DNA of 64,000 bases, taken from assembly GCF_943734655.1 (NCBI RefSeq), contig NC_071355.1:22084268-22148267 (forward strand). Direction: 5' to 3'. Positions within the stretch are counted from its first letter, which is position 1. Each line of letters starts with the position of its first letter. Shown here one piece after another: positions 1 through 10,824 of this stretch. This stretch comes from Sabethes cyaneus. Taxonomy: Eukaryota; Arthropoda; Insecta; Diptera; Culicidae. Below the pieces are notes generated by a model. It searched no databases and was not told the origin of the DNA. It saw nothing but the letters and a program-made list of their open reading frames with translations. Position numbers and translations under genes: made by a program.

Positions 1-50
1 GAAATTGAACTGAGAATTGGGATTGAATTAGATTTGGAATTGGACTTAAC
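1..50. repeat. Edge of degenerate ~13-bp tandem repeat
   Basis: The first 50 bases repeat variants of GAATTGGACTTGA. This is the reverse complement of the unit that fills 14.24-14.91 kb. The tract is cut by the window edge. No coding potential. Confidence 0.5.
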
Positions 51-309
51 TATGGTGACCACAACGCCCTCATTTACCAGGACATGCCCTGTTTTCGCAT
101 GCGTTGTCCTGGTGTCCTGATTTACAGTGAAAACCCCTGATTTTCAAAATGAAATCCTGCTTTACTAAAGAAATTGAAACACAAATGATTTTTTAAGTCC
201 TGTTTTCGCATGATATTATCAGTCCCTCACGAAAACTTGATTATCTTGCCCTCATAGATATCTCGGTGCTCGATTTTACGTTTTACGTTTCGTAATTTTA
301 GCATACTTT

Positions 310-2160
310 CGACTGTCTGACGGAGGTAGACCCGATGAAGAGAAGGAAGCTTTTTACGTGCAGCTGGAGGTGACGTACAAGTTGTTCGCTACAGGACATC
401 AGGATTATCATCGGAGATATAAACGTCCAGGTCGGTAGGGAACATTAGCGTAACTAGAGAGGGTGCCTAGGGAATCAGGCCCGCTCCAGAATTTTCACCA
501 TTGGAATTTCAAAACCGGAAAAAATCACTATATATGTTCCCAGAAATAATCCCCTATTAATTTTTCTCGCTCAAAACCCAAACGAATATCAACAGCTTTG
601 TAATTACGAAAACTGGCATGTGATAGGGACGAGGGAGGAAATCTAATCACAAACGAGCGCGAGATGGTCTTCAAGTGGGAGCAGTTCTTCGGTTAACACC
701 TCAAAGGCGAAGTTGCAAAAGGATTCGGAACGGAAGTCAACCTGGGCGTGCCCATGAAAGATAACAATATCCCAGTTCCTGATCTCTAAGAAGTCAAACA
801 AGAAATCGAATTGCTAAAGACCACTAAATTCTCTGGCAAGGACCGTCTACCGGCAGAGCTTTATAAATATGTCCGAGAAACGCTGGCAACGGCTCTACAC
901 TGGGTAATTTCTGAGATTTGTGAGAAGGAGAAGCAACCGATGGAAATGGATGGAAGAAGAGGCATGGCGTTGGTACAGCCGCCTACAAGGTATTCTCCCA
1001 GATCTTGTTACACCGGCTGTCACCGATAGTACATGGTTTCGTAGGGAATTACCAGGCAGGCTTAAACAGGGCTCGGGCAACTACAGACAATATTTTTACC
1101 TTCCGACAGATCTTGCAGAAATATCGGGAGTTCAACGTGCCCACGAATCTCATCTTTATTGTTTTTAAAGCAGCATACGATACAGTCGTTCGAGACCACC
1201 TACATGGGAGATAATGCAAGAACACGGTTTTCCACATAAACTGGCTGAATTGATCCGCGTTACATTGGATCGAGTGTATGTTTCGTACGCATCTCGGAGA
1301 CACTCTGGAATCCCTTCAAGGCGCAGCGAGGGTTGAGACAAGGTGACGGCTTATCCTGAATGCTGTTCAACATCGCTCTTGCTGGGGTGATCCGACAATC
1401 GGGTATCGAAAGACACGACGAGAGACATAATTTTTACCAGGGGCCCTAGCAAGTAACTTTGCGTTGCAAAACGCTACGATCAAGACTACAATCGTCGCCG
1501 TATGAAGCTGATAATGTACAAAACCATTATGAGATCGGTAGGGTAGTTCTTTACGGAGTTGAAGCCGGGTCGCTGCTCACGGAGGACATACGCGCCCTTG
1601 TTGTGTTCGAGCGGAAAGTACTACAGACGATATTTGTACACACTGAAAGCGGAGAGTGGTGGAGGCGTATGAATCATGAGCTACAGGCGCTGCTTGCACA
1701 TCTAGTAAAACGTTCTGTTCCCTTTCTCGTTTCGTTTTCCCTCTTTTTCTTTCTCGTTTTCCCACCTTTTCGATCACATTTTTTTTCTGTCCAGTCTTCC
1801 GTCAATTTGACTCTTTTTCTCCGGACATCACCCCGTTGATGGGAAACATATTTCCCGAAACTGGTCGGTTTAAAAGGTAAACTATCCGTTTTTAAGAATA
1901 TGCTACTGTGGTCCAGATGCATCGCAAGGATGCCAGACGACAATGAGACGAAAATAATTGTCTTCAACAACCCCAACGGCACCAGGAACAAGGGGGCTCC
2001 ACGTGCAGGATGGCTCGACTAGGTCGAAAGCGATTTGCGACTTCTGAGACGACTGCGAAATTGGCGACGAGTGACAAGATCGAGTTGAATGGAGACGACT
2101 GCTTGAAACAGCACGAGCCACTCTGCTGACGACAATGACGACGATAGCGCTTACATAAAT
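310..2160 (+). mobile_element. Degraded RTE-like non-LTR retrotransposon copy
   Basis: Broken reading frames in LINE order. Around 330-470 is an apurinic-like (EEP) endonuclease remnant containing IIIGDINVQVGRE. From 790 to 1420 come reverse transcriptase pieces (FSGKDRLPAELYKY, then the region of the IFIVFKAAYDTVVRD motif). From 1450 to 2130 is the C-terminal connection region (AGSLLTEDIRALVVFERKVL, then LTTRWLD-like text). Many stops and frameshifts make it a dead copy. It is the longest member of a family with at least a dozen fragments in this window. The RTE clade call comes from memory of mosquito endonuclease/RT proteins; the element order is seen directly. Confidence 0.75.
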
Positions 2161-2567
2161 TTTCGAACAAAGTGAAATTTTTTTAAGACACCCCCCAGGC
2201 CTCTCCCAGCGAAATTTCCTAGCTACGCCAAAGGTAGGGAAGCGATGTATCGAGGCCGATTATCGGGTTCATGGCCTGCACACCATACAACCGATTATTT
2301 TAGACCTTCCGACTTTTTTTCTTCCACAAGGACCTGCGGATCACCTGACCAACGAATATTGAACCAAATCTATCAAATAATTATCGCCGGTGCTTCTAAA
2401 ATATCAAAATACGTTTCTCACGGGGTGCGGACCTAGCTCCAGTGCGCTCAAAACTATCGACGGTCCTCCTTGAATAAACAATTAAACAACCCGCAAGATG
2501 CACGCGCCTGTTAAACGAGACAGTACCTTTCTCTTTGGAGCTAGGTAAATCAACACTCGATGTATGG
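2161..2567. other. Unassigned spacer
   Basis: AT-rich sequence between the RTE copy and the hAT element. Only short spurious open frames. I see no gene, TIR pair or recognisable repeat here. Confidence 0.4.
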
Positions 2568-3025
2568 GTATGGACTAGGGTTGGGATACCGGGAGTACCG
2601 GAACCGGGAATACCGGTACTACCGGCTGATTTTCCAGTACCGGAAATACTGGCCCAAGAGAAAACCGGTACTTTCGGTACTGATCAATTATGCATGTTTT
2701 CTAACATTCGGCCGTAAAATCGAAGATAAAAATTTTAAAATAATTTCTAAACCTACGCGCTATAGTTTGATAAAGCAAGCGGATGAGTTACTACAACGAT
2801 TTAACACCAGTAACGAGATTGAGGAAATTGTTGAGCGTTAGTTTTTGGAATGAATATGGCTAGCTGATCATGAAGGAAAAATTAGAACGGACTTCAGTCG
2901 CCTATAGCTGTTCAAGCTTTAAGAAGTTCGATTATACCTGTACACCAAAACACTCTGCGGAATGAATTCGCTTCGATGTAACTCAAGGATTGAAGAGCAA
3001 ATATGCTTTTCGGTACCCTGAGTAC

Positions 3026-3134
3026 AGCCTGTCCTTCAGCGATACATGTTGAGAAAGTATTTTCAGCGTCTGGCAGGTTCGTTTTCGCATGGTGAACAGT
3101 GCATTGAATATTCTGTGCATCTCAAAGTTGAATT
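3026..3134 (+). pseudogene. hAT transposase dimerisation-domain remnant
   Basis: A short stretch with stops, whose text HVEKVFSASGRF resembles the conserved end of hAT transposases (SERVFS.AG). It lies inside a TIR pair with an 8-bp TSD, which supports the reading independently. No catalytic region is recognisable, so mobility would need a transposase supplied from elsewhere. Confidence 0.6.
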
Positions 3135-3140
3135 TTGCAA

Positions 3141-3370
3141 GCTTCTCCTCTAGCAGCATACAACCGGAGGGTCGTGTTGTATCAAAAACTTATCTCCACT
3201 GTACTTGGTCCTAGGCTACTTGTCACCAATTCATTGAGCTTCTCGAAGTCGGCTTCAACCTGGTCGTTGGGCCCCTCTATTTATGGTACCGCCGGGTTTT
3301 TTGAAAAGAACAGATTTCGGTGCACAGTTATCCGTCATCCTTGCGACATTGCCGACTCATCGCAGCCTCC
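3141..3370 (-). mobile_element. RTE 3'-end fragment nested in hAT element
   Basis: The minus strand reads RMTDNCAPKSVLFKKPGGT followed by a RGAQRPG-like segment. This is the same C-terminal tail seen in the RTE copies at 38.1 kb and 47.6 kb. It is a 5'-truncated insert inside the 2576-3725 hAT element, so it inserted after the hAT copy did. Confidence 0.65.
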
Positions 3371-4135
3371 CGACTTTCGCCAGATGTCGTTTGGAATCAC
3401 TCCAATTTTTGCAATCGCTAGCTTTGTTCATTTTTACAAGGGCCCTATTCTCATAGATCTTGGATGAGAATACAATTAGCGATTTTGAAAGTACCTGAGT
3501 CACTCCTGTTACCTAAGTGACAGTACAAATGAAATGGTAACTGCAAGGTGAGGTGAAGTGACTTAAGAATTGGACCTCAAATGAAAGTATTAGCAGATTT
3601 TTCAAAGAACAAGGATTTTCTTTTTAAAACTTTGGGTACCGGTACCAGTACCGGTATTACCGGTACTGATCCTTCCAGTACCGAAATACCGATTCTCAAA
3701 AATCCTGGCGGTACTCCCAACCCTAGTATGGACGGAATACGATTAACCGTCGATGAAGCCTCAACCGCGGTGCTGGAAGAAAAAAACCGCAAGTGCACGG
3801 AATGGTTGGTTCAACGAGAAACGCCAGCATTCGTTGGAGAGGAAAAAATATCTTAGCTTAACTTAGCTAGGATCAGGATTCACCTTGATAAGTGATGTGA
3901 TCGTACAAGCTATGAAGAGGAAAGAGCTTAGAAAACTTGGGAAAATTTGGCAAAGTATCAACGAGCTCGGAGTGAGTTGATCATGATCCTTAGGAAAAAA
4001 ACGTCAGGAGCAGGACAGAGATCGTAAATAACGGGCCCTATTCTCACAGTCACCTCACCTAAATTTTTTAGGTGAGGTGACAATTTGCGATCCTCACAGT
4101 CATCTGGGTGACTGTACAAATCAAATGGGGTTTTA

Positions 4136-4262
4136 GAGACCCTACGTACTGGATAGCTCAACTAGGTCAAAGCTGACTTGCGAGTGTTGAGATGCTCGAC
4201 AGATTAGCGACGAGTAGCCTAGGTCGAGTACAATGGAGACGAGTTCGTGATACCTGCTTCTG
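4136..4262 (+). mobile_element. RTE 3'-end fragment
   Basis: The sequence matches the last ~120 bp of the RTE family (LD-LN-V-ADLRVL-like text, then GDE and a run corresponding to RVQWRR). It compares directly with 47,700-47,850. Stops are present, so this is a non-coding relic. Confidence 0.6.
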
Positions 4263-4380
4263 TCATCTAAACATAGAGAGATAAAAAGGTTAGGTTGGCA
4301 ATTTGTCGAAAATAAATCTTCTTCCGCATGTTTGGGCGAAAAATGTCCTGATTTTTAATTGGACCGATACTGTCCCCCTA

Positions 4381-4455
4381 GACTTAACATTAGATTTGAT
4401 TAGAAGATACTTGAAATTTAACTTAAAATACGAATTAAAATTGGACGAGGATATT
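4381..4455. repeat. Short tract of degenerate 13-bp repeat
   Basis: Repeated GA(T/C)TTGAAATT/AATTGGAC variants, related in reverse orientation to the 14.24-14.91 kb tract. Very diverged. Confidence 0.35.
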
Positions 4456-4496
4456 CCATCACTTTTTTTCTAAAAACGCATTAAAACTTATGTAAC

Positions 4497-4790
4497 GTCT
4501 TCTCTCACCAATCACGCAGCGGTGGTTTCCAGTTAAACAATGCTTCATTATTTTCAGTTTTTCAATAGTGCAACCTCAACAACCAATATTGTTTTTTTCA
4601 TTTGGGTTGACGCGCCGAAGATTTTCTAGTCGATAGGTGCAAAAATATTGAAAATCGACCAGGAAACCGTTAAGGTATTAGCGTTCAAAGCCTGACCACT
4701 TTTTGAGAAAGATTTTTTTGGAATGACACCCTATCTGGCGAAACCTTGCCGTAAGACGTAGTTCAACGTCAAAAAACTGGTCCAACTTTC
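4497..4790. repeat. Dispersed repeat, copy 1
   Basis: Matches 51,115-51,335 over about 200 bp. Shared anchors are ACCAATCACG, TTCATTATTTTCA, TTTTTCAATAGT and TTTCATTTGGGT, then a GACGTAG-type motif at the end. A related end motif also occurs at 24,597. No open frame is conserved, and the element class is unknown. Confidence 0.6.
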
Positions 4791-4984
4791 ATAGTAATAG
4801 ACGAGATGCGGAGACGGGTGATTGAGTGGTGGCCGCCAATCAAATTTCGAATGTGCAGGTTGAAAATCAAAGACCGGCTCTTCAATATAAGCATCACTAT
4901 CGCCTATCACAATCACTGAACTCGGAAGTACCGATGATGACATCAATGACATCAAGGAATTTTCCGCACAATTGGAACATGAAC

Positions 4985-5172
4985 CGCATACGCTGTTCTA
5001 ACAAGCCAAGCCAGACTTTGTATGTTCGAATCTTGGTTAGGCAGTGCTGCTCAGTAGGATTGTTGCACTAGGCCCGTAGCTGTCCTGTACTCTAACAGCC
5101 GGCCGCGAAATCTGTCGATAACGAAGGATCAAGTTTTCGGAAGACGTTTAAGCCCAAGGCTTAGCTTTTTTT
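4985..5172 (+). mobile_element. tRNA-derived SINE copy
   Basis: A polymerase III box-B-like TGTTCGAATC motif lies at about 5028. The body is shared with copies at 22,253-22,458 and 27,539-27,716 (AGTAGGAT-GTTGCACTAG, CTGTCCTGTACTCTAACAGC, TCTGTCGATAA). It ends GCCCAAGGCTTAGCTTTTTT. The head is diverged and the start is approximate. It directly abuts an RTE fragment. Confidence 0.7.
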
Positions 5173-5174
5173 GA

Positions 5175-6235
5175 AGCATGAATACGACCGCTGCCCAAAA
5201 CACGATATAAAGATCAATTTCAATGCTCAGGTCGGCAAGCAGGAGGACTACAAACCGATGATTAGAGCGTTCAGCGCGAAGTGCGAAGTTTAGGAGATCA
5301 TCATGCAGCTAAAGAACAATAAATCGGTTAAGAATGATCGGTTATTAAAATGGGACCAGAAAAGCGGGCCACTTGTCTGCGCCGTTAGAATTGTTAGAAC
5401 TTGGGATACATAAATGCTACCGGAGGAGTGAAACAATGTAGTTATCTAACCGATCTACACACTCAAAAAAATCAGCACGTCAAGTTTACGTGAAAACATA
5501 TGTAATTCTCATCCATCACAGTTTTCATGTAACATTCACGTGAATTGTTGGTAACTCGCCCTCATACTAACCAGTTTACGTACGATCCCGGTAAATTTTA
5601 TCAATTTTCCCGTTAACTAGTACATGAAGTTCACGTAAGTTGCTGTACAGAAGTTTACATGATTTTTCACGTGGATGCGACATGTCGATTTTTTTGAGTG
5701 CAAGAAGGGTTACAAGTTGGACTGTGAGAACTAACAAGCGACCACCGTTCTCAATGCTGCTTACAAAGTGCCGTCCCAAATCATTTTCAAATGGATTCTT
5801 GAAAATTTGTCAAGCCGGCTTCGTTCTAGGATTTAACAACGGATCACACATTTACACTGCGGCAGATTCTCCAAGAAGGCTGTGAATACGGAATTCCCAC
5901 GCACCATTTGTTGACTCCAAAGCTGCATACGATACCATCGACCGCTATTTCATGGACTAAAATTCGAATCACACAGAGGGCTTCGTCAATGTTTTGATCT
6001 CTCATGCCTTCGATTCAACGCAGCGCTACAAGGTGTTATGAACCGAGTGAATAGCAACACGCGGGGCACGATCTTCAACAAACCTAGTCAATTCGTCTGC
6101 TTTGCCGATGACAAGGATATTATCGGCAGAACATCTGTGACTGTGACTGTGACAGTGGCTGAACAGTATACCAAACTAAATCGCGAAGCAGAAAGATTTG
6201 GGTTGCTTGTTTACTTGCTGACGAGTGATTTTTCT
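5175..6235 (+). mobile_element. RTE copy interrupted by a MITE
   Basis: An endonuclease remnant (YDRCPKHDIKINFNAQVGK pattern) starts at 5190. The reverse transcriptase follows: VLNAAYKVPSQII near 5740 and FVCFADDKDIIGRTS at 6093-6135, the FADD box being the catalytic RT motif. Stops and frameshifts make it inactive. The copy is split at 5460-5700 by a short palindromic element; once that is removed, the CPIYKKG..LDC stretch reads across the gap. Confidence 0.7.
5460..5700. mobile_element. 241-bp palindromic MITE inside RTE
   Basis: Ends CACTCAAAAAAATC and GATTTTTTTGAGTG form terminal inverted repeats. The interior is rich in CACGTGAA-type inverted motifs. The flanks share only CA (5458-5459 and 5701-5702), and cutting it out rejoins RTE coding sequence. 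Superfamily not assigned. Confidence 0.65.
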
Positions 6236-6791
6236 CTTGTAACCCTTCTCTATTAGTTATCTTGCATAAGGGTTGTTGGTGTCATACCTTGTTGGGATGC
6301 ATGGAAAGCTCCGAGGTAGCAAAGATATATATTTTTGGATAGAACTAAGTGTAAACTCAATTATCTGAACAATTTTAGGTGAAATCAAAGCAAAATTGTA
6401 ATTGTGTGATACATACATATTGTGCCGGGATGTTGAATCTAAGCATACTGTCGATAATTGTAAGCAGTAGGCACCATACAATTATCCTAGCGCTATCGAA
6501 ACATCAGTATCCAGTCTAGATTTGAACCCTTTTGAACATTTTTTTAGATAATTTCATTTCTATAATGAGAAATCATTTGATTTCTTATCAAAGTGTCTTA
6601 AACCGAGCTCTTGCAAAAAATGGTCAGAGGGCACTGAGAGGGGAGTTCATTAGGCACTGAAATAAAGTTAATGTTCCAATCCAATGCAGTTTTTCGAGTG
6701 TCGTTACAAATTACTACTCTTTGATCTAATCACGGTTTGACTTAAAACAATATTCGACGAATTTGAACATGTGTTTCGGAGTATTAGGCTT
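6236..6791. other. Unassigned spacer
   Basis: AT-rich, with short spurious frames only. No repeat pair or gene recognised between the RTE copy and the G-rich MITE. Confidence 0.4.
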
Positions 6792-6799
6792 CCAATAGT

Positions 6800-7084
6800 C
6801 ATTGGCGGAACTAGGTGGGGGGGGGGGCTAGGGGGGGCTAAGCCCTCCCTAGAAAAGATTTAGCCCCCCCTAGAAAAATTGACTAAGTTTTTTAATTTTT
6901 GAAAAACCAATAGTTAGACAACTATAGATACGAAAAACTTCAGAGTAAAGTTTATTTGCATGACTGTTATAAGATTCCAGGCATTAATGTGCATTAAATT
7001 TTAATATGCCGACGAAATAAAACGGTTGAAAAAAATTCCGGGGGCTATAGCCCCCCCTAGAAATGAGCGCTAGTTCCGCCAATG
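6800..7084. mobile_element. 285-bp hAT-type MITE with G-run ends
   Basis: Inverted ends CATTGGCGGAACTAG (6800) and CTAGTTCCGCCAATG (7084) are perfect over 15 bp. They are followed by G/C runs with CTAGGGGGG motifs on both sides. An 8-bp direct duplication, CCAATAGT, flanks it at 6792-6799 and 7085-7092. TSD length and the CA-TGGCGG end fit hAT non-autonomous elements. No coding content. Confidence 0.9.
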
Positions 7085-7435
7085 CCAATAGTCTAAGTTA
7101 GACAATCGTTCGTCGTCTAAGAATTGTAATTCTTGGTCATTATTCCAAATTTTTTCCAAAGGGCACTAATCTGCATTACTCAGGTTGTAAATAAGCAATA
7201 AAAGAATTTGTTCTTCAACAACGGCTTGACTTGACACTGAAAAGACGTGACGACGTGAAAGCATTATTTTCAACTTCCCAAATGTGAATGTGTCAATTTT
7301 TTTCTCTTCTTAACTTGAACTAAGATCTTACTGCAAATTGCAGTTGGTTTAACGATGTCGGTTAGGACTTAGCAGAACTGGCAACTATCATTGAATACGT
7401 TCCTTTCGAATGATCCATAACGCGCGCCTAGGCAC

Positions 7436-7910
7436 ACGCCTAGCCTGTCTGACCTTTCTTGGCAATCATCTTTGACAATTCTAGCAGATGATCGGTGAAG
7501 TTGCTCTCATCACAATTAATGATATTTTCAGCCGCAATGTTGCTGATGGTCTTCACAAGGCTAACAAAATATGATTAGATATACTAATTTCTGCTGGACT
7601 TACCTTGGCGCGATTTCTCTGCATTTTTTGTAACATCCATGATGAAAGCTTTGTCTACACTCGTTTCATAAACTCGAAAATCCAATCATCACCAGGAAAA
7701 CTGTTGCCCAACCCTGTATTAATATTTGCTTCTTTCAAGTAGTTCTTGATCAGCTGTTAGATATTCGACGCCTTCAACGGGAGTATCCATACACCAGCAA
7801 GTCGAACGAATAATTTCACGTAATTCGTTGTCTTCTGTCTGAGTATGGTCTGGCCTCCGTTCTTCCAAGAGGTAAAACCAATAAGGCTTTTTCACATTTA
7901 AGACCACTAG
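7436..7910 (-). pseudogene. DDE_1/Tigger-like transposase remnant
   Basis: Broken minus-strand frames. Near 7907-7720 a short frame includes CWCMDTPVEGVEYLTADQ. Overlapping it in another frame is KEANINTGLGNSFPGDDW, and near 7530-7440 is NIINCDESNFTDH, which resembles the conserved N-(Y/C)-DE-(T/S)-N box of DDE_1-type (pogo/Tigger) transposases. A GTAAGT/TTAG pair at 7600/7562 could be a small intron. Frameshifts and stops make it non-functional. Identification is from motif memory. Confidence 0.45.
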
Positions 7911-7979
7911 TTCTGCTCCCTAAGGAGGCCTTCTCATTATTTTCTTCTCGACAGCAGACTCGGTCGCGTATTGTTTCAG

Positions 7980-9204
7980 TTTATTTACAAATAAGTGTCT
8001 CCTTATAAGGGGTAAGCAAAGACTGTTGCTCCGCAGTGAAACTTTCCAGCTTCGAAAAAAAAAACGGTCGATACTCACTGTTTAAATACGATCTCTCGAT
8101 TTCACTACTACGACGTGCGCTTTTCGGGGGTTTTGCGTGGTTCAAAAAGAGAGGCGCACTCTATCACTATCATTATTTATAGAGATATCACTAAGGTGTT
8201 GCATGTAAACGCGAAAAAAATGTCTTCCAATTTGTGTATGCAGTTTTATCTGTGTGTGTGTGTGTTCTCTGTGTGTGGTGTGACACCGATTGCAGCGCAA
8301 ATGCCGCTTAAACGTTGCGAAACGCTGCTGCTGTGGGTTTGGGTAGTTATCCTGTGTAAAAACTATGGGACTTCTTCGCTATCGCCTAGGCGGTTAAACT
8401 AAATGTAAACTATCACTACGTTACAATTGTTACTTCTCTCTCTACAATAGCACTATTACACGTAACCTGCGTCTGGTTGACCCCGTCACTAGTGACCGGT
8501 TAATCTTCACAATCAATCACAAGAACAAACGACATTCAGCGTATAAAGAAATAGCGTAAGAAAAACGATAGGCAATAGAAGAAGATATCGACAGAACGGA
8601 AGTGATCGGACATTTATGGAAAATCTATCAACGTGGCAGCCACTACATCATATTAAGCCACTGTCCTACCAATATTCCACTGACGTTAATTATTATGTCT
8701 AAAAACTCAGCTAAAAATTTCGCGACCTATAATAGATAATACATTATTCCAGAAGCAGTACACCGTACAATGCTAGGTCAGCCGTTTTCTCACGAAAAAA
8801 ATGGAAATCTTTTACAATTAAACAAAAGTCCTACTGAACTCCTAACTGCTATAAACTATTTTTTACAACATAATTGTTCACCCTAAGCAGAACTTAAAAT
8901 GTAGTCTTTGGTTTCAGTTTGTGTGTGTGTGGATTCTTAGATTCTAACCGAAATATGTGTGACACGCACTGGCTCTCCTGGCTCTCGTTCATGCAAATGT
9001 TAAGTTCCCGTTGTTAGTGCGCCCTTATACAGTGTAAACTTGTATGCTTTGTTTTTCCTAATCGTATTTGTAATTGCAGTGAATAAGTGTTGACAATCTT
9101 TTTTGAATGAAATGCAACAAGCGGTTTTCACTCAATTTCCACTAGAAATAAATAGACATGGCCAGATTAAGAAGCGTAGTGTGCCTTTTTTGTTTCCCTT
9201 GTTT
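7980..9204 (-). other. Probable Kdm2 3' UTR
   Basis: About 1.2 kb follow the Kdm2 stop codon without another gene. The first AATAAA signal on the minus strand after the stop lies at 7985-7980. Contains short TG and GTGT runs (about 8,250 and 8,920). The extent is inferred from the poly(A) hexamer only. Confidence 0.4.
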
Positions 9205-10758
9205 TTACTGCGACGGTTTCCGCTTGTCCACCAGCTTGATACCGTGCAGCTGCAGGTCATTTTTCGAAGTAGATGCAAACTTGATAACTGCCTGTGTCGT
9301 AACCTGGGGCACGTGGCTCAGATCCAGCCGGGTAAGTGCGTCACACTTTGCCAAATGATCGAGCGACAGCTCGGTGATGAGCTTGCAGCAGCTAAGGTCC
9401 AGCTCGATCAGCGTTTTTATCGCCGCCGGGGACGTTCCAATCTGGGCAATGGCAGCATCCGTGATTCGCTGGCACGAAGACAGATCCAGATGGGTGAGAC
9501 TCGGCAGTCCCTGGGTGATGTAGCGCAGCGCCACATCGGAAATGTCCGTACCGGCCAGCTTTAATACCTTTAGATTGCGCAGTCTGGATTTGGAATCGGC
9601 TAGACCCGGCCGGGAATCCTTCGGAGGCGCTAGGATTTCGCGAATTGCAGAATCGTTTAAACCGGCCACAAAACTGAGATCCAAAATTTGCAAAGGCGGA
9701 CACAGACAGGTGTACAGCCCGAGAACCGCTTGAATTGGCGTCCCCTGAAGGGATAAATGCTTCAAGCCCGGTATCCTTGAAATCAGCCAGGTAACCTGTC
9801 GCTTTCCCAAACCGATCCAGTTGAGGATTAAATGCTCCGGCTGACGGCGTACGATCGCCGTCAGTAGACTAGCGGTTAGTTTGTATTCGGCACAATCCAT
9901 GCGCTTCCAGAGTGAAGAGTCCACTGAAATGTTGGACCAGGTTTTGCACACCAACGAACAGGTCACCAGAGTTTCCGGAGGCAGGTACCGAAACACTGCC
10001 AGCAAGCAGGTCGGATCCAGCGCATAATTTCCGGGCTGCGACAGCAGCGGTTGATGCACATGTGCCGGTCGAACCGGGTACAGTGGTTTCTTCATCGCTT
10101 TCGTCGATGAACTGTGTATCTGGTGGGCCAGTTGGGTTCGCAACGAGCTCTTTTTTCTCGGTAAACTGTGATTGTGCTCACCAATCTCCACCGAATCCTG
10201 CATGCTACTGCACATGCTATTTCCATCGTCACTTTTTCTTCGCTTCGGCACCATGATTCCACTCATCGCCGGGTGACCGCTGGCATTTCCCTCCCCCGAC
10301 TTCAAAGCCGTCAGTCCCCCGCTACTGTGACCAGCTTCCATAGGTTCTTCCTTTATTTCCATATTCAGCGGAATATTTCCCATGCCCGTAGAGGGCATCA
10401 TCATCCCCATTTTTTGATGGTTCTGATCTTGCTCGGAACCACTCGATAAATCCTCATCCTTTATCTTCGGTTTTCTCTCCAGCAAAATATTGCCTCCATT
10501 GCCGCCCACAATAATGGCATTACCCGTGGAAGTAAAATCGTACAGCATATCATTCTGGAAGCGAGGTGCCACCGGTGTACTGACAGCCATCTCTCCGGTA
10601 CCGTGAACGCCACCCGTCACGGTACTACTGCTAACCGCCTGTTGAATTACCGTTCCCCCTATCCGACCAATGTCAGCATTGTGCGCCGACGAAGCATCAC
10701 TACTGACCGACATCCGTCGTATCTCGGAGGATTTCTGTCGGGCACGAAAGTGACGGGG
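9205..10758 (-). CDS. Kdm2: Kdm2 terminal exon: F-box and leucine-rich repeats
   Basis: Last coding exon of a KDM2/FBXL10-11 type histone demethylase. It starts after a TTTTTAG acceptor at 10760-10759 in phase 0 (PRHFRARQKSSEIRR, then MSVSSDAS) and ends at a TGA-type stop at 9205. After ~220 residues of low-complexity linker comes an F-box (LDPTCLLAVFRYLPPETLV ... VCKTWSNISVDSSLWKRMD), then at least six leucine-rich repeats to the C-terminus (e.g. LPSLTHLDLSSCQRITDAAI). F-box proteins of this type bind SKP1 and sit in SCF or variant Polycomb complexes. Two lysines fit the sumoylation pattern (IKDE and IKEE in the linker). The C-terminus aligns to the family end, so this is the true last exon. 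Confidence 0.93.
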   Translation of the reverse strand, partial: PRHFRARQKSSEIRRMSVSSDASSAHNADIGRIGGTVIQQAVSSSTVTGGVHGTGEMAVSTPVAPRFQNDMLYDFTSTGNAIIVGGNGGNILLERKPKIKDEDLSSGSEQDQNHQKMGMMMPSTGMGNIPLNMEIKEEPMEAGHSSGGLTALKSGEGNASGHPAMSGIMVPKRRKSDDGNSMCSSMQDSVEIGEHNHSLPRKKSSLRTQLAHQIHSSSTKAMKKPLYPVRPAHVHQPLLSQPGNYALDPTCLLAVFRYLPPETLVTCSLVCKTWSNISVDSSLWKRMDCAEYKLTASLLTAIVRRQPEHLILNWIGLGKRQVTWLISRIPGLKHLSLQGTPIQAVLGLYTCLCPPLQILDLSFVAGLNDSAIREILAPPKDSRPGLADSKSRLRNLKVLKLAGTDISDVALRYITQGLPSLTHLDLSSCQRITDAAIAQIGTSPAAIKTLIELDLSCCKLITELSLDHLAKCDALTRLDLSHVPQVTTQAVIKFASTSKNDLQLHGIKLVDKRKPSQ

Positions 10759-10824
10759 CTAAAAACAAGAAAAAACCCAAAATCAGAACTATTCAACTGG
10801 TTAATCAATAGCAATCGCACTCAC
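10759..10824 (-). other. 66-bp Kdm2 intron
   Basis: On the minus strand it runs from GTGAGTGCG (10824) to a T-rich tract ending TTTTTAG (10759). It interrupts the frame at phase 0, between DYR and PRHF. Short introns of this size are typical of insects. Confidence 0.9.

Larger units (their letters stand above)
2576..3725. mobile_element. hAT-type DNA transposon, 1.15 kb, decayed
   Basis: Terminal inverted repeats begin TAGGGTTGGGA at 2576 and end TCCCAACCCTA at 3725. They are followed inward on both sides by CCGGTA-rich subterminal repeats. The flanks carry an identical 8-bp duplication, GTATGGAC, at 2568-2575 and 3726-3733, the TSD size of the hAT superfamily. At about 3025-3130 (+) a broken frame reads ACPSAIHVEKVFSASGRF, matching the hAT C-terminal dimerisation region (A-S-ERVFS-AG pattern). 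Most of the transposase is gone. An RTE 3' fragment on the minus strand (3141-3370) sits inside. Confidence 0.85.
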
